Position numbers and translations under genes: made by a program
Notes under the pieces: generated by a model
The model's input: only the letters and a program-made list of their open reading frames with translations
What the model was told of the DNA's origin: nothing
Database searches by the model: none
From: EA-27 sp964396265
Lineage (GTDB): Archaea; Thermoplasmatota; Thermoplasmata; RBG-16-68-12; EA-27
Direction: 5' to 3'
DNA length: 64,000 nt
Assembly: GCA_964396265.1 (NCBI GenBank)
Contig: CAYNEM010000013.1
Coordinates: 10,992-74,991, forward strand
Part shown: positions 7,280 to 15,763 of the stretch, piece by piece
Numbering within the stretch: position 1 is the stretch's first letter
Layout: every line of letters starts with the position of its first letter

Positions 7280-10200
7280 ATGGCAACCCCTCGGCTGGGC
7301 TATCAGTGGCGAAGCTTCGCGACCGTCCTCGTCCTCGTGGCGGCATCCTTCACGGTATTCCTGTTCGCGGCCCCCCGCGCCGCGGCGGTCACGTACGTAA
7401 GCGGTGTCGTCGCGACCGATACGACATGGGGTAGTTCAGACAACGTGTACGTCATCACCCGGCATGTGACCGTCCTGCCCGGGGTCACGCTCACGATCCT
7501 GCCCGGCACGACCGTGCGTTTCAACAATGGCCAGGCGCTCTTCGTCGAGGGACGCTTGGACGCGAACGGCTTCCCGGGCGGAGAGATCCTGTTCATCACG
7601 AACAACTCGATGGCCGTGTTCCCGCCGCTCGGCATCCAGTTCAACGCGAGCTCGACCGGCTCCGTCACGTCCTCGATCATCGTGGGGATGGAGCGCGGAG
7701 TGACGGCGATCGACAGCTCCCCGGACGTGACGAGCAATTTCATCGACCACGCCACTACGGGCGTCGCCCTCGGGGGCTCGTTCGCACGCGTCGAATGGAA
7801 CTACATCAACGACACGCAGTGGGGGGTCTACGCCCTCAACGGAGGCACCCCCTACATCGCGAACAATTACATCACGAACATCTCGGGCGCCCTGCCCTTC
7901 GGGATCTACGTGACCGGAGGAGCCGGCGCTGACCTCCGCGGCAACACGGTCCGTGGGGTCCTCGGACGGAGCCCCGGAAGCTCGGGCATCCCCGGAGCGC
8001 CGGGAGGACCCGGGACGCCCGCCGTCGGCATCCTCGTGGACAGCGGCGCGGGGGCGAACATCCGCCAGAACACGATCGACTCCCTCCTGGGCGGGCGCGG
8101 GGGGGACGGGATGGACAATCCCGGCGGAGTTGGCGGTCGCGGCGGCGAGGGCGGGGTGGCCGCTGGCATCATCGTCGGCAACACGAACTACGCGGACGTG
8201 ACGAACAACGTGATCGCGAGCGTCATGTCCGGTCGCGGCGGGAACGGCGGCGGCAGCCCGGTCACGACCACGGGCGGCAACGGGGGCAACTCCGGGACGG
8301 CCGTGGCAATCGAGTTCGCTGGAATCCCGACCGGAGCCTTCGCCCTGTCGAACTGGATCGACGGCATCGGTGGGGGCGGCGGAGGCAACGGGGGAGACGG
8401 TGTCGCCTTCGATGGCGCAGGCGGCTTCGGAGGAGAAGCGTACGGCATCCTTTCGCTCCTCTCCATGGACGCCGACGTCGAAGGGAACACGATCCAGAAC
8501 CTTCAAGGGGGCTTTGGCGGCAACAGCACCGCGCTCGGTGGCGGGAACAACGGGGGCGGCCCCGGCGGGGCTGCGACGGGCATCGGAGTCATCGGCGTTG
8601 CGGGCAATGCGACGCTTCATTCCAACTCGATCTCTGCGGTCGCGGGCGGCTCGGGCGGACGCGGCGGGGTCGGCGGCTACGGCGGAAACGCCACGGGCGC
8701 GTTCACCTTCGGAGACCTCAACTTCAACGCGACCGTCGTGAGCGGGAGCTGGGTCACGGGCATCAGCGGTGGCTCGGGCGGCCTTGGCGGCCGCACCGGC
8801 GGGAACGGAGGGACGGCCGCGGGGCTCGTATCGGTGTACGTGACACCGCTCCTGGGATTCAACGGCGTCTTCCTCGTCCAGGGCGGGGACGGAGGGGACG
8901 CGATCGACGGTTCGAACGGCGGGCGAGGCGGGGACGCCCTCGGCCATGCCTACTTCGTGGTGCAGAACGCCTGGTCGACAGGAGATTGGGTCAACACCGT
9001 CACGAGGGGCGCCGCTGGAATCGGTCCGCCGATCCAGGCCTCCTATGCGACCGGCTTCTACGTCGAGGGCAGCGCGACCTGGGGGAGCGTGCTCACGATG
9101 GAGAACGACACGATTTGGAACGTCGGAGACCGCGACATCTGGGTCAACAACTTCGCGGACGCGACCACGATCAATGTTCCGTTCCAGGCCTCGCAGCTGA
9201 TGGTGGCTCCCTCGGGCAACCTGTACGTGATGAACTACCTCGCGACCGAGGTGTACTGGGCGGACGGCTTCACGCCGGTCCCGGGAGCGAACGTCGTCGT
9301 GACCGAGGATGGCGCCACCGTCTGGAACGTCGTCTCGACCACGGGCTTCGATTCCTGGCTCCTCACCTTGGACCGCTCCTATCTCGGGTCCACGACGGCC
9401 ACCGACGTCGAGAACGTCGTCTCCGTCTCCTACCTGTCCTACACGTTCACGAACAACCCGCGCATCGTCGACATGGCCTCGGGCAACACGCAGCCCTTCG
9501 CGATGAGCGACGTGGACGCCCCCACCTCGGCGGCCAACGCGCTCCCCCTGTACACGGCCACCCTGACCTTCGACGTCGACTACACCGCCTCGGACGGTAG
9601 CGGCGTGGGGCTCGACACGATCGACCTCTGGTACAGTCGCGACGCGGGCCCGTGGACGTGGTATGGGACGCAGTTCGCGGGCAACTTCGGCTGGTTTTCC
9701 TTCACGGCACCGGGCGATGGCACGTACGAGTTCGAGACAGTCGCCACGGACCTCGCCAGGAACACGGAGGCCCGTACCGGCACGAACGAATCGTGGACGA
9801 TCGTGGACACCACGCGGCCCGGCTCGGCGGTCGACGCCCTGGCGACCTACCAGAACACGCTTTCGTTCCCCGTCTCCTGGGCGCCGGACCCCGGCGTCAC
9901 GGACATCGCCACCTACATGGTCCAGTACAACCGCGGCTTTGGCTGGACGAACTGGCTCGTAGGCACGACCACGACGAGCGGCATGTTCACCGCGGTCTCC
10001 CAGGGCGTCCACCAGTTCCGGTCGATCGCGACGGACGGGGCCGGGAATCCCGAGAACACGCCCGCTGCCAACGACACCTGGACGATCATCGACACGTTCG
10101 GCCCGAACTCCTTCGCCAGCCCGCTTCCGTTGTACGAGACGACCCTCACGTTCCCCGTGTCCTGGGCACCGGAGTCGACCGACGTCGCCACCTACCGCAT

Positions 10201-12043
10201 CGATGTGCGGGACAACGGAGGCGCTTGGACGACGTGGATCGCGTCCACGACCCTTCTGACCGCGGACTACACCGGCCTGGACGCCCACACGTACGAGTTC
10301 CGCTCGGTCGCGACGGACTTCGCGGGGAACGTCGAGAGCCAGCCCGCTGGCAACGAATCGTGGACGATCGTGGACGTGACGCTGCCGATGTCCTTCGTCG
10401 CACCCCTGCCCGCATACGAGACGAACGGCCAGTTCACCGTGAACTGGGCGCCAGAGGCGGGCGTGACGGACATCGCCTCGTACCGCATCGACGTGAACGA
10501 CGACGGCTCGGGATGGGTCACGTGGATCGCGGTGACGACGTCCGCCTCCTCGCAGTTCAACGGTCAGGACGGCCACGTGTACGACTTCCGATCCATCGCG
10601 CGCGATCGCGCGACCAACGCGGAGGCTGTCCCGCCGACCGCCGACGCGACCACGACCGTGGACACGACCGCCCCGATGACCACGGGGACCCCCTCGGGCA
10701 CGATGGGGAACAACAACTGGTACACGACCGCGGTCACCGTCACGTTGGCGCCCACGGACGCGACGAGCGGGGTGAGTTCGGTCTCCTACCGCGTGGACTC
10801 CGGAGCGTGGCTGACGTATGGAGCGCCCATCATCGTGACCCTCGAACGGGGCCACAAGGTCGAGTTCCAAGCGACGGACAACGCCGGGAACGTGGAGAAC
10901 GTGAAGTCCATCTCCTTCGACATCGATCTCCTGCCGCCAATCTCGAGCGCGACTCTCTTAGGATCCCAGGGCGACAACGGCTGGACGACGAGCCCCGTCG
11001 TGGTGACCCTGAGCGCGACGGACAGCGCGTCGGGTGTCGCGTCGGGCGAGTACCGTCTGGACGGAGGCGCATGGACGCCCTATGCGGGGCCATTCAGCGT
11101 GTCCACGGACGGGTCCCACGCGGTCGACTTCCGGTCGACAGACAATGCCGGCTACGCGGAGGCGACGCAGAACGTCAACTTCCGCATCGACCAGGTGGCC
11201 CCGCTCGTGGTGAACACGTCCCCCCGCGGGGCGAACACGAACACCACGCCGCGCATCGTCATCGAGTTCAGCGAGACGATGAACCGGACCGGCGTCGAAC
11301 TCGCGTTCTCGATCACGCCGGACAACAGCGGTGCGTTCGTCTGGAGCACGGACTCCAGGACCCTCACGTTCGTCCCCGACAACGCGCTCCTCGCGGGAAC
11401 GGGCTACTTTGTCTCTGTGGCGCAGTCCGCGAAGGACATGGCGGGCAACACCCTGCCCCAGACCTCCACCTTCCAGTTCACAACCGCGGGGACGGCACCG
11501 CCAAGTAATCTCGAGGTCGGCAGCCTGTGGTGGCTCCTCATCGTCGCGGCGGCCGTCCTCGCTTCGCTCTTCCTGCTGCGAGGACGCCTCCCAATGGGCG
11601 CCAAGGCCGCCTCCGCGATGCCGCCTCCGCCGCCGAAGGAGGAGCAGGCGACGATCGACGACGTCTTCCTGCTCTACCACGACGGCATCCTGATCAAGCA
11701 CGAGACGCGGCGGCTGAAGCCCGACATCGACACGGACATCCTGAGCGGGATGCTCACGGCGGTCCAGTCGTTCGTCAAGGACTCGTTCCGGTCCGAGGAA
11801 GGGCACCTCGACGAGATGACGTTCGGCGAGATGCACATCCTCATCGGGCGCGGACAGTGGCTCATCCTGGCGGCGATGATCCAGGGCGAGGGCACCGACT
11901 CCATGGCCCGGCAGATGCAGAAGGGCATCGAGGACATGGAGGCCACCCACGGGCCGCTCATCGAGGGTTGGGACGGGAACATGACCCTCGCGAAGACCCT
12001 CACGCCGTTCATCAAGAAGCTGATCCGCGGCGACTACCTCTAG
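7280..12043 (+). CDS. giant surface protein: beta-helix, Ig-like repeats, membrane helix and cytosolic domain
   Basis: This 1587-residue protein starts with a signal peptide (basic start, hydrophobic FATVLVLVAASFTVFLFAA, then Ala-rich). Next comes a parallel beta-helix region of about 550 residues with extreme Gly/Asn content (repeats like GGDGGDAIDGSNGGRGGD). Then follow about six Ig-like repeats of roughly 95 residues carrying the element YEFRSVATDFAGNVE and variants, and an SbsA-type Ig-like domain (TNTTPRIVIEFSETMN). A transmembrane helix sits near residue 1415. The last 135 residues (DDVFLLYHDGILIKHETRRL onward) are soluble, helix-rich and cytosolic. A TATA box lies at 7210-7217, so the mRNA has a leader of about 40 bases. 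The outer part suggests adhesion or carbohydrate binding; the inner part suggests signalling. Confidence 0.85.
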   Translation: MATPRLGYQWRSFATVLVLVAASFTVFLFAAPRAAAVTYVSGVVATDTTWGSSDNVYVITRHVTVLPGVTLTILPGTTVRFNNGQALFVEGRLDANGFPGGEILFITNNSMAVFPPLGIQFNASSTGSVTSSIIVGMERGVTAIDSSPDVTSNFIDHATTGVALGGSFARVEWNYINDTQWGVYALNGGTPYIANNYITNISGALPFGIYVTGGAGADLRGNTVRGVLGRSPGSSGIPGAPGGPGTPAVGILVDSGAGANIRQNTIDSLLGGRGGDGMDNPGGVGGRGGEGGVAAGIIVGNTNYADVTNNVIASVMSGRGGNGGGSPVTTTGGNGGNSGTAVAIEFAGIPTGAFALSNWIDGIGGGGGGNGGDGVAFDGAGGFGGEAYGILSLLSMDADVEGNTIQNLQGGFGGNSTALGGGNNGGGPGGAATGIGVIGVAGNATLHSNSISAVAGGSGGRGGVGGYGGNATGAFTFGDLNFNATVVSGSWVTGISGGSGGLGGRTGGNGGTAAGLVSVYVTPLLGFNGVFLVQGGDGGDAIDGSNGGRGGDALGHAYFVVQNAWSTGDWVNTVTRGAAGIGPPIQASYATGFYVEGSATWGSVLTMENDTIWNVGDRDIWVNNFADATTINVPFQASQLMVAPSGNLYVMNYLATEVYWADGFTPVPGANVVVTEDGATVWNVVSTTGFDSWLLTLDRSYLGSTTATDVENVVSVSYLSYTFTNNPRIVDMASGNTQPFAMSDVDAPTSAANALPLYTATLTFDVDYTASDGSGVGLDTIDLWYSRDAGPWTWYGTQFAGNFGWFSFTAPGDGTYEFETVATDLARNTEARTGTNESWTIVDTTRPGSAVDALATYQNTLSFPVSWAPDPGVTDIATYMVQYNRGFGWTNWLVGTTTTSGMFTAVSQGVHQFRSIATDGAGNPENTPAANDTWTIIDTFGPNSFASPLPLYETTLTFPVSWAPESTDVATYRIDVRDNGGAWTTWIASTTLLTADYTGLDAHTYEFRSVATDFAGNVESQPAGNESWTIVDVTLPMSFVAPLPAYETNGQFTVNWAPEAGVTDIASYRIDVNDDGSGWVTWIAVTTSASSQFNGQDGHVYDFRSIARDRATNAEAVPPTADATTTVDTTAPMTTGTPSGTMGNNNWYTTAVTVTLAPTDATSGVSSVSYRVDSGAWLTYGAPIIVTLERGHKVEFQATDNAGNVENVKSISFDIDLLPPISSATLLGSQGDNGWTTSPVVVTLSATDSASGVASGEYRLDGGAWTPYAGPFSVSTDGSHAVDFRSTDNAGYAEATQNVNFRIDQVAPLVVNTSPRGANTNTTPRIVIEFSETMNRTGVELAFSITPDNSGAFVWSTDSRTLTFVPDNALLAGTGYFVSVAQSAKDMAGNTLPQTSTFQFTTAGTAPPSNLEVGSLWWLLIVAAAVLASLFLLRGRLPMGAKAASAMPPPPPKEEQATIDDVFLLYHDGILIKHETRRLKPDIDTDILSGMLTAVQSFVKDSFRSEEGHLDEMTFGEMHILIGRGQWLILAAMIQGEGTDSMARQMQKGIEDMEATHGPLIEGWDGNMTLAKTLTPFIKKLIRGDYL

Positions 12044-12089
12044 GAGACCGCCAAACGTTTAAGCGGGCTCCCAGCATGCGCGCGCCGGG

Positions 12090-12461
12090 ATGACCGAGGT
12101 CGTATTCGTCGCCTCGATCCAGGGGCATCAGGTCGAGCGCACCCGCGAATTCGCAGAGCGGTTGCGCAAGGCACGGCCCGACCTCCGCGTCGTGCTCACC
12201 GAGGGCGACTCTGCGGCATCCGTCCTGCAGAAGCACAAACTGAAGTTCGGCCCAGCCGTCGTGATCGACGGACGGCTGGAGTACGTCGGCATCCCGCGGT
12301 GGCGGTTCTTGCAGGAGCGCCTCGCCCAGGTCGCCGGCGGCCTCCCCAACCCGCGGACCGCAGTCACGCCTGAGAAGGCCGTCCCCGTGAGGCCGGTCCC
12401 AAGGCCGAGCGCACCCGCAGCGAAGAACGCGGCCTCCCCCGCGACCGACCCCACCTTGTGA
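12090..12461 (+). CDS. thioredoxin-fold-like small protein lacking CxxC
   Basis: This 123-residue protein has an N-terminal part that resembles a glutaredoxin/thioredoxin fold: VVFVASIQGHQVERTREFAE replaces the redox loop, and the later KFGPAVVIDGRLEYVGIPRW resembles the cis-Pro strand. The redox Cys pair is absent, so it is probably not an oxidoreductase. The last 40 residues are Pro/Ala rich and disordered. A TATA-like TTTAAG near 12058 is compatible with a nearly leaderless ATG at 12090. It lies between the surface protein and the Hsp20-like gene. The function is unknown. Confidence 0.6.
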   Translation: MTEVVFVASIQGHQVERTREFAERLRKARPDLRVVLTEGDSAASVLQKHKLKFGPAVVIDGRLEYVGIPRWRFLQERLAQVAGGLPNPRTAVTPEKAVPVRPVPRPSAPAAKNAASPATDPTL

Positions 12462-12525
12462 AAGCCCTTTTATAGGCTTGAGGTCCATTCCTTCCGGGGG
12501 TCTCGGACTAGGCGGGTTGGCGGAC

Positions 12526-12951
12526 ATGGGGGTAGAGGAGGAGTTCCGGGAGATGCGGAAGATGATCAGCCGCATGCTTCAGGACGCATTCGACGGGAAG
12601 CGATCGGAGCCTCTCGTCCGCGGGTTCGCGGGCAAGCCAGCAGAGAACGCCGGACCCGCGAAGCCTCGCTCCCCGATCCCCACTCTTGAGGCGCCTTCTA
12701 TGCCCGGGCCCGAGATTGCCATGGGTGAAGGAGAGGTGTCGATAACGTTCGACCTTGGGGATACCACGATCGCCGGCGTCCGAACGAACCTTCTCGGACG
12801 CCTCCTGTACGTGGATGTCGAGGGTCCGCGCCCGATGCGACGGGTCGTCCACCTGCCCTCGGACGTGGATCCCGGGGTCCGCTGGACCGTCCATAACGGG
12901 GTGCTGGACCTGATCCTGCCGCGCGCGGGCAGGGTGATCGCTCCCCCATAA
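12526..12951 (+). CDS. Hsp20/alpha-crystallin-like protein
   Basis: The 141-residue protein has an acidic helical N-terminus (MGVEEEFREMRKMISRMLQ), a Pro-rich linker, and a C-terminal beta-sandwich of Hsp20/GvpH type: EVSITFDLGDTTIAGVRTNL, then LLYVDVEGPRPMRRVVHLP, then VHNGVLDLILPRAG. The last segment matches the usual A-x-x-x-n-GVL-L motif of small heat shock proteins. The ATG at 12526 is chosen because the TATA box (CTTTTATAGG, 12467-12476) puts transcription start near 12497, downstream of an earlier ATG at 12478. It precedes a small basic protein gene by 14 bases, so the two are probably co-transcribed. Confidence 0.75.
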   Translation: MGVEEEFREMRKMISRMLQDAFDGKRSEPLVRGFAGKPAENAGPAKPRSPIPTLEAPSMPGPEIAMGEGEVSITFDLGDTTIAGVRTNLLGRLLYVDVEGPRPMRRVVHLPSDVDPGVRWTVHNGVLDLILPRAGRVIAPP

Positions 12952-12965
12952 CGGAGGGGGCAACC

Positions 12966-13181
12966 GTGAGCCAGCGAGAGAAAACCGACGCCAGGATCAA
13001 GCGAATGGTGGCGATCGAGACGGCCCACCGCCACGCGCTCCGCCGGGCGGAGGATGACCTCCGCAGGGACGTCGTGCACCGGTCCCGATACGAACGGAAG
13101 ATCGAGAAGGAGAAGCGCAAGCTCGAGAAGCTGCTCCCCAGGCTCCGTCGTCTGCGGGAGCATCGGACATCGGCGAAGTGA
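12966..13181 (+). CDS. small basic coiled-coil protein
   Basis: The 71-residue product is almost entirely charged and helical: RAEDDLRRDVVHRSRYERK followed by IEKEKRKLEKLLPRLRRLRE. It starts with GTG at 12966, five or so bases after a strong GGAGGGGG ribosome binding site at 12954-12961, so it is likely translated from the same mRNA as the Hsp20-like gene. There are no membrane segments or zinc ligands. Its charge would suit RNA or DNA binding, but that is only inference. The family is not recognised. Confidence 0.6.
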   Translation: MSQREKTDARIKRMVAIETAHRHALRRAEDDLRRDVVHRSRYERKIEKEKRKLEKLLPRLRRLREHRTSAK

Positions 13182-13276
13182 TCGTCCGGCCCGACCCGCG
13201 CCCACGCTTCCGACACCCCACTGGACGATTAGAGTACAGACGACACCTTTTCAAGGGTTCCGCCCCTTCCGACCTC

Positions 13277-14695
13277 GTGGCCGAGTTCCGAGTGGAGAAG
13301 GACACGATGGGAGAGGTCCGCATCCCCGCGGACGCTCTGTGGGGACCGCAGACGCAGAGGGCGGTCGACAACTTTCCGATCAGCGGCTTCCGGTTCCCGC
13401 GCGTGTTCATCGAGTCGATCGCCCTGGTGAAGCGAAGCGTGGTGGAAGCGAACGCGGAACTCGGCCTCCTCGATGTCAAGCTCGCCGCCGCGATCGTGGC
13501 CGCCGCGAACGAGGTCGCGGAGGGGGCTCACGATGGGCACTTCCCGCTCGACATCTTCCAGACGGGCTCCGGCACCTCGACGAACATGAACGCGAACGAG
13601 GTGATCGCGAACCTCGCGAACCTTCGTCTCGGGGGCCGGCCCGGGACGCGCGGTCCCGTCCACGCGAACGACCACGTGAACATGGGCCAGTCGAGCAACG
13701 ACGTGATTCCCACGGCTATCCACATCGCGATCCTGCTCTGCATGGACCGCGAGCTCCTGCCCGCGCTCGGGCGCCTGCACGGGGCCCTCGCGGAGAAGGC
13801 GCGCGCATGGGACGGGATCGTGAAGTCCGGACGGACGCACCTCATGGACGCGACGCCGATCCGCCTCGGCCAGGAGTTCTCGGGGTATGCGAGCCAGGTC
13901 GAGCACGCGGTCGCCCGCGTCCGTGCGACATACCGCCACCTCGGAGAGCTCGCCCTCGGTGGCACGGCCCTCGGCACGGGGATCAACGCGCACCCGGACA
14001 TGCCAGGGAACGCGATCCGACGGCTCGTCGCGGCGACGAAGCTCCCGCTCGTGGCAGCTCCGAACCTGTTCGAGGCGACCGCCGCCCAGGACGCCCTCGT
14101 GGAGGCCAGCGGCGCACTCCGCGCGGTCGGGACGAGTCTCTTCAAGATCGCCGACGATGTGCGGCTCATGGGGTCCGGCCCCCGGACGGGACTGGGGGAG
14201 CTCGCGCTGCCGGAGCTGCAGCCCGGGTCGTCGATCATGCCCGGGAAGGTGAACCCCGTGATCCCGGAGGCGGTCCTCCAGGTCGTCGCGCAGGTCTACG
14301 GGAACGACGCCGCTGTCGCCGCGGCAGGACTCGCGAGTCACCTCGACCTCGCGACGATGATGCCCGTGATGGCCCACAACCTCCTTCAGTCCGTCCATCT
14401 GCTCGCCCGCGCGGCGGACGTGTTCTGCGAGAAGTGCATCGTCGGTCTGCTGCCGAACGTCGAGAAGCTCGCGCGGAACGCGGAGCTGAGCACGGCGATC
14501 GTCACGCGGCTCAACCCCATCATCGGCTACGAGAAGGCCGCGGAACTTGCGAAGGAGTCGTTCCGGACGGGGAAGACGGTAAAGGAGCTCGTCGTCGATC
14601 GTGGCATCCTCACGCAGGAGGAGGCCGACCGCCTCCTCGACCCGAAGGCGCTCACGGAGCCGAACAAGGACGTCCTGGGTTCCGGCGGCGCTTGA
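13277..14695 (+). CDS. fumC: fumarate hydratase class II
   Basis: This enzyme of the citric acid cycle adds water to fumarate to give malate. The 472-residue product opens with VEKDTMGEVRIPADALWG, carries TGSGTSTNMNANEVIANLA, the HVNMGQSSNDVIPTA segment and the superfamily signature GSSIMPGKVNP near residue 317 with the catalytic Ser loop. A GTG at 13277 is taken as start: an AT-rich box (CCTTTTCAAG, 13246-13255) lies about 25 bases upstream and the residues then match the family N-terminus. An earlier ATG at 13178 would overlap the end of the small basic protein gene and add 33 unrelated residues. Class II fumarase contains no iron-sulfur cluster. Confidence 0.93.
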   Translation: MAEFRVEKDTMGEVRIPADALWGPQTQRAVDNFPISGFRFPRVFIESIALVKRSVVEANAELGLLDVKLAAAIVAAANEVAEGAHDGHFPLDIFQTGSGTSTNMNANEVIANLANLRLGGRPGTRGPVHANDHVNMGQSSNDVIPTAIHIAILLCMDRELLPALGRLHGALAEKARAWDGIVKSGRTHLMDATPIRLGQEFSGYASQVEHAVARVRATYRHLGELALGGTALGTGINAHPDMPGNAIRRLVAATKLPLVAAPNLFEATAAQDALVEASGALRAVGTSLFKIADDVRLMGSGPRTGLGELALPELQPGSSIMPGKVNPVIPEAVLQVVAQVYGNDAAVAAAGLASHLDLATMMPVMAHNLLQSVHLLARAADVFCEKCIVGLLPNVEKLARNAELSTAIVTRLNPIIGYEKAAELAKESFRTGKTVKELVVDRGILTQEEADRLLDPKALTEPNKDVLGSGGA

Positions 14696-14735
14696 CCGTC
14701 GCGAACCTTTTTCGGCGCGTTGCGGTTCGTGGACC

Positions 14736-15302
14736 ATGGCCCGCGACGCAATCCCGCACGATCTCGCGCGCCTCGCAGCCACAATCGTCCGGTGCACGAA
14801 GTGCCCGCTCCACATGTCGCGCACACGCGCAGTTCCGGGTGCGGGTCCCTCGACAGCGCAGATCGTCCTCGTCGGGGAGGCGCCCGGCCGAGAGGAAGAT
14901 CGCGAGGGACGACCCTTTGTGGGGGCGGCGGGGCGGGTCCTGGACCGAGCGCTCCTGTCTGCGGGAATCCGTCGCGAGGATGTCTACATCACGAGCGCCG
15001 TGAAATGCCGCCCGCCGCGAAACCGGCGCCCCTCTCGGGATGAGGCGGAAACGTGCCGCGCGTACCTGACCGCGCAGATCGAGGCGATCCGGCCGCGCGT
15101 CGTTGTGGCGATGGGGCAGACCGCGGTTCGCGCGATGCTCGGCCCGGGGATCGCGCTTTCGACGGTACGGGGGCGGTGGCGGCGGATGCAGGATCTGCCA
15201 GTCCTCTCCACGTACCACCCCGCCGCGATCCTATACAACCGGCAGCTGTTCGCGAAGCTCGCGCGCGATCTCGCGAGCGCCCGTCGGCGCGCGGAGGGAT
15301 GA
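14736..15302 (+). CDS. udg: type-4 uracil-DNA glycosylase (Fe-S)
   Basis: The 188-residue enzyme removes uracil from DNA and starts base excision repair. It shows VRCTKCPLHMSRTRAVPGAG with two of the four cluster cysteines, the active-site motif GEAPGREEDREGRPFVGAAG, VYITSAVKCRPPRNRRPS with a further Cys, a later Cys in AETCRAYL, and the substrate loop TYHPAAIL. The ATG at 14736 sits 26 bases after a CCTTTTTC box (14707-14714). The stop overlaps the Nudix ATG by four bases (ATGA), so DNA repair and nucleotide clean-up are coupled in one operon. Confidence 0.93.
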   Translation: MARDAIPHDLARLAATIVRCTKCPLHMSRTRAVPGAGPSTAQIVLVGEAPGREEDREGRPFVGAAGRVLDRALLSAGIRREDVYITSAVKCRPPRNRRPSRDEAETCRAYLTAQIEAIRPRVVVAMGQTAVRAMLGPGIALSTVRGRWRRMQDLPVLSTYHPAAILYNRQLFAKLARDLASARRRAEG

Positions 15303-15763
15303 TGGCGCGAGCCGCACGCCCTCCCCCGCGGAAGGATCGTGACACGATCCCGGTCCTGTCGGCGGGCGGCGTGATCTTCGACGACCGCGGGCGCGTGTTC
15401 CTGCTCCGGCGGGCCGGGGAGGGGACGTGGTGCTTCCCGAAGGGACACGTGGAGGCGGGCGAGTCCCCCCAGGCGGCCGCGGCGCGGGAGGTCAAGGAGG
15501 AGTGCGGCCTCGACGTCGAGATCGGCCGTCGGATTGCGGAGATCGGATACACCTTCTATTCTCGTTTGGAGGACCTCAATCAGGACAAGCGCGTTGTGTA
15601 CTTCCTCGCGACTCCGATCGGCGGCGTCGTGACGCTGGAGGACCGATTCGACGGTTGGCGGTGGGCCTGGCCTGTGCAGGCGCTCCGCACTCTCCCCTAC
15701 GAGAACGACAAGACCGTCCTCCGGACAGCGATGAAGGCCCGCAAAGCTACCGGAAAAAGCTGA
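15299..15763 (+). CDS. Nudix hydrolase
   Basis: This 154-residue protein has a full Nudix box, GHVEAGESPQAAAAREVKEE followed by CGL, near residues 50-72. It would cleave a nucleoside diphosphate linked to another group; candidates include diadenosine polyphosphates, oxidised nucleotides or mRNA-like ends. The LSAGGVIFDD and YFLATPIGG strands and the helix near the end fit the diadenosine tetraphosphatase-like branch, but the substrate is not fixed. The ATG overlaps the glycosylase stop (ATGA). The 3' end runs 17 bases into the convergent polX gene. Confidence 0.88.
   Translation: MMARAARPPPRKDRDTIPVLSAGGVIFDDRGRVFLLRRAGEGTWCFPKGHVEAGESPQAAAAREVKEECGLDVEIGRRIAEIGYTFYSRLEDLNQDKRVVYFLATPIGGVVTLEDRFDGWRWAWPVQALRTLPYENDKTVLRTAMKARKATGKS

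Noticed and set aside
7436..10870. 1144-residue open frame on the minus strand
   Set aside because: It lies opposite the Gly-rich and Ig-like surface protein gene; it is Arg/Val/Asp-rich with no domain, as expected for an antisense frame of GC-rich coding DNA.
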